From the NCBI RefSeq assembly GCF_003352915.1, contig NZ_CP022314.1:1633172-1697171 (forward strand): 64,000 bases of DNA. The letters run 5' to 3'. Positions 60,192 to 64,000 of this stretch are shown here, one piece after another. The notes beneath the pieces were generated by a model. That model had not been told where the DNA came from. It worked only from the letters and a program-made list of their open reading frames with translations, and searched no databases. How positions within the stretch are numbered: the first letter of the stretch is position 1; each line of letters starts with the position of its first letter. The DNA is from Arthrobacter sp. PM3 (GTDB lineage: Bacteria > Actinomycetota > Actinomycetes > Actinomycetales > Micrococcaceae). Made by a program: the position numbers and the translations under genes.

Positions 60192-61304
60192 CTAATCGGC
60201 GTCGAACATGATGATCTGCCGGATGGCCTGCCCGTCGGCAAGCTGGTCCATTGCCCGGTTGATATCGGCAAGGGCGATGCGGTCCGAGATCAGCTCCTCG
60301 ACCGGCAGCTTCCCGTCGCGCCACAGCTGCGCGTACTTCGGGATGTCCCGCGACGGGACGGCGGAGCCGAGGTAGCTGCCCACGACCGTGCGGGCCTCGG
60401 CGGTGACGGTCAGCGGCGCCAGCTGGGCGCGGGCATCCGGGGAGGGCAGCCCGGCGGTGACGGTGGTGCCGCCGGGAGAGGTGGCGGCGAACGCGGTTTC
60501 AAAGGCGCGCGGGTTGCCGGCGCACTCGATCACGAACCTGGCTTTGGTCCCGCCCTCGAGGACCTGCTGCGGCGTGTAGGTCTCGTGGGCGCCGAGGCGG
60601 CGGGCGTGCTCGAGTTTCTGCTCAAGCGTGTCGACGGCGACGATCCGCGAGATTCCCTGGGAGACCGCAGTGATGAGTGCCGCCATGCCCACGCCGCCGA
60701 GGCCGACGATCATGATGCTGTCCTCCGTCCGGGGACGGGCCGCGTTGAGTACGGCTCCGCCGCCGGTCAGCACCGCGCAGCCCAGGACCGCGGCGATGTC
60801 CGCGGGGATGTCGTCGTCGACCGGCACGGCCGAAGCGCGGTCCACGACGGCGTGGGTGGCGAATCCCGAGACGCCAAGGTGGTGATGGACGGTCTCGCCG
60901 CCGCGGCTCAAGCGCCGGGCGCCCCGGAGGAGGGTTCCGTCGTTGTTGCTCTTGGAGCCGGCCGTGCAGGGGAGCCGGCCGTCCTCGGCGCAGTTGGCGC
61001 ACTGCTCGCAGCGCGGCAGGAACGACATCACCACGCGCTGGCCGGGCTGCAGGTCTGTGACGTCGGCCCCGGCGCCGACGACGCGGCCGGCGGCCTCGTG
61101 GCCCAGGAGCATGGGAACAGGGCGCACCCGGTTGCCGTCCACGACGCTCAGGTCCGAGTGGCAGATCCCGGCCGCCTCCAGCCGGACCAGGATCTCGGTG
61201 GGGCCGGGAGCGCCCAGGTCCAGTTCGGAGATGCTGAGCGGCCTGGACTCCGCGAACGGGCGTGGACGACCGATTTCCTCCAGGACTGCACCGGTGATCT
61301 TCAT
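60192..61304 (-). CDS. zinc-dependent alcohol dehydrogenase, class III-like
   Basis: 370 residues. Catalytic zinc: C48 in GICHSD and H69-E70 in LLGHE, plus a Cys in VLGCAVLTG. Structural zinc: C99, C102, C105 and C113 (CEQCANCAEDGRLPC). NAD-binding IVGLGGVGMAALITAVSQG. The GCAVLTGGGAVLNAA stretch and overall length resemble the class III/mycothiol-dependent and aryl-alcohol dehydrogenase branch. GAGGA lies 3-4 nt before the ATG. Substrate unknown. Confidence 0.9.
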   Translation of the reverse strand: MKITGAVLEEIGRPRPFAESRPLSISELDLGAPGPTEILVRLEAAGICHSDLSVVDGNRVRPVPMLLGHEAAGRVVGAGADVTDLQPGQRVVMSFLPRCEQCANCAEDGRLPCTAGSKSNNDGTLLRGARRLSRGGETVHHHLGVSGFATHAVVDRASAVPVDDDIPADIAAVLGCAVLTGGGAVLNAARPRTEDSIMIVGLGGVGMAALITAVSQGISRIVAVDTLEQKLEHARRLGAHETYTPQQVLEGGTKARFVIECAGNPRAFETAFAATSPGGTTVTAGLPSPDARAQLAPLTVTAEARTVVGSYLGSAVPSRDIPKYAQLWRDGKLPVEELISDRIALADINRAMDQLADGQAIRQIIMFDAD

Positions 61305-61458
61305 CGATCCTCTTTTCGCTTTGATGGCGGGGTGGTCGGGTTTGAGTGAACCCTAGCCGCCGCCGGTGCCGGGGTCCATTTCGGCGTGGCCCGCGACCCG
61401 TCGGCAGGCCGTCCAAACGGACAAGAAAAGCTCAAGGTGACTGGGCAACAGTGGAAGC

Positions 61459-63549
61459 ATGGCTGGTTGGGGAAAGCTTTGTCGTCCCCTGGACTCGGTG
61501 TGGCCCGGGGCGCAGGAAGTGTCCTGCCCGGTTGCCTCCTCTGTCCTGCGGCCTCCCCGCCGGTCCCTGTTTCGGCCGTTTCTGCTCGCCCTGGCGGTGC
61601 TGGCCCTCCTCCTCACGGGCGTCGTACCCGGCCACACCGCGCCGGGCGTGACCACCCTGCACGTGTTCCTCGCGGCGGGGCAGTCCAATATGTCCGGGCG
61701 GGGCCTTCCGCTGGACGGTGCGGTCGACGTCGCGGACCCGCGCATCTTCCAGTACGGAGCCAAGGTGCGCACGTTCCGGCCCGCCACGGTTCCGTTGGAC
61801 ATGCACGACAGTCCCAGCGGGCTGTCCCCCGCCACCACCATGGCGCGCGAGTACCTGAAAACCCAGCCCGCCGACGTCGGCGTCCTGATCATTCCGGCGG
61901 CGCACGGTGACACCGGGTTCACCTCGGCGGCGCAGACCCTGACGTGGTCGGTCGGCGCGGCATCCGCCCCCGAGTTCGACCTCCCGGCCCTCGCCGTCAA
62001 GCAGACCCTGGCGGGCATTGCCGCGGCGCGGGCGGCCGGCTACACGGTGGAGCTCAAGGGGATCCTCTGGCATCAGGGCGAAAAGAACTCGCTGACCTCC
62101 GCGGCGGTTTACAGTGCGGGGCTGGACGAAGCCATCGCCTATTTCCGCCGGCAGCTGTCCGCGCCCAAACTGCCCTTCGTGGTGGGGCGCATGACGCCCG
62201 AGGGCATCGCCGCACGGCCGGGCAGGCCCAACGTGGACAAGGTCCACTACCAGACCCCGGGCCGTGTCGCCTACACCGGCTTTGCGCCCTCGCTGGCCTG
62301 CGCGCTGAACCCGAACGACACGACCCACTTCGCCCGCGCCGGCGTCGAATACCTGGGCCGGTCCTACCTGGCCGGTTACCGGCAGGCGCTGGCCAACACA
62401 AAGGCGACGTCCGGCCCCACCCCTGCCCTCACCGTGCCGGACTGCTCCGGCCGGGCGATGCCCACGGACCCGAAGCGGTTCCTGGACACCCGGATCCGGC
62501 CGGGCCGCGTCGCTGCCGGTGGCTCGGTGACTTTCCGGGTGGCCGGCGCGAGGGGCCTTCCGGCCGACATATCCGCCGTCGCACTGAACCTGACAGTGAC
62601 GTCGGCGAAGTCGTTCGGGTTCATCACCGCCTATGCCGCCGGAACGGACAAGCCCGGAACCTCGAACCTGAACTATGTCGCCGGGCAGACCGTTTCCAAC
62701 CTGGCCGTGGTGCCGGTCGGCGCGGACGGCAGGGTGACGCTCAGCAACACCTCCTCGGGCACGGTGCACCTGATCGCCGACGTGTCCGCCTATTTCCAGT
62801 CCGGCACGGCGGCGGCGCCGGGGACGCTCGACGCCGTGGCGCCCAAGCGGCTGCTGGACACGCGGTCCTCCTCAGGATCCGTGGCCGGCGGCAGATCGGT
62901 GACGTTCCAGGTCGGTGGCACCTCGGGAATCCCCGTCGATGCCTCGGCAGTCGTCCTGAACGTCACGTCGGCAGCGGCGACGTCATTCGGGTTCCTGACT
63001 GCCTATGCTGCGGGCACCGCCAAACCGAACGCCTCCAGCGTGAACTACACGGCCGGGCAGACGGTGCCCAACCTCGTCGTGGTCCCGCTCGGGAGGGGCG
63101 GCAAGGTGACGGTGGCCAACACATCGCCCGGGTCCACGGAGGTCATCGCCGATGTCGCCGGGTATTTCCTGTCTGGCAAACCTGCCCAGACGGGGGCGCT
63201 GGGTGCGCTGGCACCTACGCGGTTCCTGGACACTCGGAGCTCGCCCGGCTCCGTCGCGGCCGGGGCCTCGGCAACCTTCCACGTGCGCGGCGTCAAAGGG
63301 ATCCCGACCAACGTGTCCGCCGTGGTGGTCAACCTGACGGTCACCGAGCCACGGTCCCACGGGTTCCTGACGGCATTTGCCTCCGGTTCAGCCACCCCGA
63401 ACGCCTCCAACCTGTCGTACTCCCGGGGGCAGACGCTTGCGAACCTGGCCGTGGTCCCGGTCGGGCCGGACGGCAACGTCAAAATCACGAACACCTCGGG
63501 CGGGTCCGTGCAGATCGTCGCCGACGTCGCCGGCTATTTCCGCGGGTAG
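61459..63549 (+). CDS. secreted SGNH-type (sialate O-acetylesterase-like) esterase with three C-terminal repeats
   Basis: 696 residues. An N-terminal signal helix (LFRPFLLALAVLALLLTGVV) is followed by the esterase domain: FLAAGQSNMSGRG with Ser76, ILWHQGEKNS, and NPNDTTHFARAG with the Asp287/His290 pair. From residue 335 three copies of a domain, starting at 335, 459 and 583, recur at exactly 124 residues; each has RxLDTR, then SVTFxV, VVLNVT, GFLTAYAAGT, NLxxxxGQTVxNLxVVPxG and VIADVAGYF. Such repeats are common at the end of secreted actinobacterial proteins and may bind the wall or a glycan. Start uncertain; GTG starts exist at 61498 and 61519. Confidence 0.85.
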   Translation: MAGWGKLCRPLDSVWPGAQEVSCPVASSVLRPPRRSLFRPFLLALAVLALLLTGVVPGHTAPGVTTLHVFLAAGQSNMSGRGLPLDGAVDVADPRIFQYGAKVRTFRPATVPLDMHDSPSGLSPATTMAREYLKTQPADVGVLIIPAAHGDTGFTSAAQTLTWSVGAASAPEFDLPALAVKQTLAGIAAARAAGYTVELKGILWHQGEKNSLTSAAVYSAGLDEAIAYFRRQLSAPKLPFVVGRMTPEGIAARPGRPNVDKVHYQTPGRVAYTGFAPSLACALNPNDTTHFARAGVEYLGRSYLAGYRQALANTKATSGPTPALTVPDCSGRAMPTDPKRFLDTRIRPGRVAAGGSVTFRVAGARGLPADISAVALNLTVTSAKSFGFITAYAAGTDKPGTSNLNYVAGQTVSNLAVVPVGADGRVTLSNTSSGTVHLIADVSAYFQSGTAAAPGTLDAVAPKRLLDTRSSSGSVAGGRSVTFQVGGTSGIPVDASAVVLNVTSAAATSFGFLTAYAAGTAKPNASSVNYTAGQTVPNLVVVPLGRGGKVTVANTSPGSTEVIADVAGYFLSGKPAQTGALGALAPTRFLDTRSSPGSVAAGASATFHVRGVKGIPTNVSAVVVNLTVTEPRSHGFLTAFASGSATPNASNLSYSRGQTLANLAVVPVGPDGNVKITNTSGGSVQIVADVAGYFRG

Positions 63550-63701
63550 GGGCTGGTCCTGCGGCGTGCCGGGCGGGCGCTCGCGGCGGCGCTCGCGGGG
63601 CGCGCGGGCTGAAGCGCGGGCGGTATGGCTCGCGGGGCGCTTGCGGGGCGGGGTAGTTGCTGCGGGCTGTCCGGCGCGGGGGACATGCTCATTCCGGGTC
63701 C
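63550..63701. other. GC-rich gap with one GACATGCTCA motif next to the IS end
   Basis: No gene. GGGGGACATGCTCA at about 63679-63692 matches the core of the repeat block at 11.5-11.97 kb, and ends about ten bases before the predicted IS end. Confidence 0.5.
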
Positions 63702-64000
63702 TGAACTGGTCCCCGATTGTTGGACTGGTTGGTTACAGCCTAAGCTGCGAGGGTCTGGGCGCGGTATTGGACCGGGCTCAGGCCTTTGAGTTTTGTTGAG
63801 ATTCTTTCGGTGTTGTACCAGCGGATGTACTCGTTCAGGGCCGCTGCCAGGGCGTCGGTGCTGGGGAACCGGGCATGGTGGAAGAGTTCTTCCTTGAGGT
63901 GGCCGAAGAAGTTCTCCATGACCGCGTTGTCGTAGCAGTTGCCTTTGCGGGACATCGATTGGACCGCGCCGGCGTCCTCGAGCAGAACACGCCAGGACAC
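63702..64000 (-). mobile_element. IS3-family insertion sequence, one end only
   Basis: The transposase gene runs to the window edge on the minus strand, and the element end lies near 63702, where TGAACTGGTCCCCGATTG starts with the TG typical of IS3 ends. The other end and any target duplication are outside the window, so the family is set by the transposase. Confidence 0.75.
63740..64000 (-). CDS. IS3-family transposase, integrase core C-terminal part (partial)
   Basis: 86 residues of the rve/DDE domain's end: SMSRKGNCYDNAVMENFFGHLKEELFHH with the catalytic Glu in NAxMENFFG, and YIRWYNTERISTKLKGLSPVQYR. This is the OrfB C-terminus of IS3-type elements. The reading frame is open to the edge, so the true start lies outside. 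No frameshift in the visible part; the element may be intact. Confidence 0.92.
   Translation of the reverse strand: MSWRVLLEDAGAVQSMSRKGNCYDNAVMENFFGHLKEELFHHARFPSTDALAAALNEYIRWYNTERISTKLKGLSPVQYRAQTLAA

Noticed and set aside
1..64000. tRNA, rRNA, riboswitch or prophage
   Set aside because: No cloverleaf, rRNA-like, riboswitch-like or phage structural gene sequence was recognised on either strand by eye; a covariance-model search would be the decisive test.

Overview
The window is high-GC chromosomal DNA with dense genes on both strands. Gene content and style point to a Micrococcaceae actinobacterium close to Arthrobacter or Pseudarthrobacter. Supporting signs are the strong G+C third-position bias, GTG/TTG starts, several start codons placed 6-7 nt after a TANNNT -10 box (leaderless messages), HxlR and IclR regulators, an actinobacterial secreted esterase with tandem repeats, and catabolic genes for soil nitrogen compounds. 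The genus is inferred; no rRNA or tRNA gene was seen.

Layout. 1-1.2 kb: 5' part of nagA, running off the left edge. 1.3-5.5 kb: a small membrane protein, then a creatine module (MHS transporter, creatinase, terminator, IclR regulator) with a strong promoter and operator-like repeats. 5.6-10.1 kb: a PucR regulator divergent from an NCS1 permease and a PuuE-like CE4 hydrolase. 10.2-12.5 kb: an M28 lipoprotein peptidase, a block of degenerate GCATGC-centred repeats and a STAS-like protein. 12.7-18 kb: a zinc alcohol dehydrogenase, a lipoprotein apparently broken by a frameshift, a qorB/HxlR quinone-stress pair, and small GYD, ABM, DUF6919 and SRPBCC proteins. 18.2-21.8 kb: an orphan solute-binding lipoprotein and a DUF4397 / ECF sigma / anti-sigma cluster flanked by related repeats.

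22-32.3 kb is the most unusual part. Seven genes on the minus strand, five of the six junctions overlapping or spaced by about 10 nt, encode a polar-amino-acid-type ABC importer, three luciferase-like or NtaA/SnaA/DszA-type flavin oxidoreductases and a DUF1684 protein. A divergent 838-residue protein fuses an FAD/NAD(P)-binding module to a GNAT acetyltransferase. The parts (importer, acetyltransferase, flavin monooxygenases) match those of Bacillus S-alkylcysteine / S-(2-succino)cysteine salvage operons, but the fusion and DUF1684 differ. The stop codon of the fusion gene lies inside a long inverted repeat.

32.4-46.7 kb: a short LacI-type protein, BASS and SulP transporters, a DUF4287 protein, a RelA/SpoT-domain protein, an alpha/beta hydrolase, nhaA, a persulfide-detoxification pair (rhodanese plus CstB-like MBL-rhodanese) behind a perfect CstR/CsoR-type operator, a PfkB kinase, a PEBP protein, a HAD phosphatase, a GDPD and glycerate kinase. 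46.7-53.8 kb: DUF6766 and DUF6328 membrane proteins, a stress-type SDR, an Hpt-like protein lacking the phospho-accepting His, an NCS2 permease, a GNAT, a RutE-like reductase and a 2H phosphoesterase. 54-63.5 kb: a membrane diguanylate cyclase, pgm, a DUF4190 protein, an aminoglycoside-phosphotransferase-fold kinase, a POT peptide transporter, a second zinc alcohol dehydrogenase and a secreted esterase with three exact-period repeats. The right edge cuts an IS3-family element.
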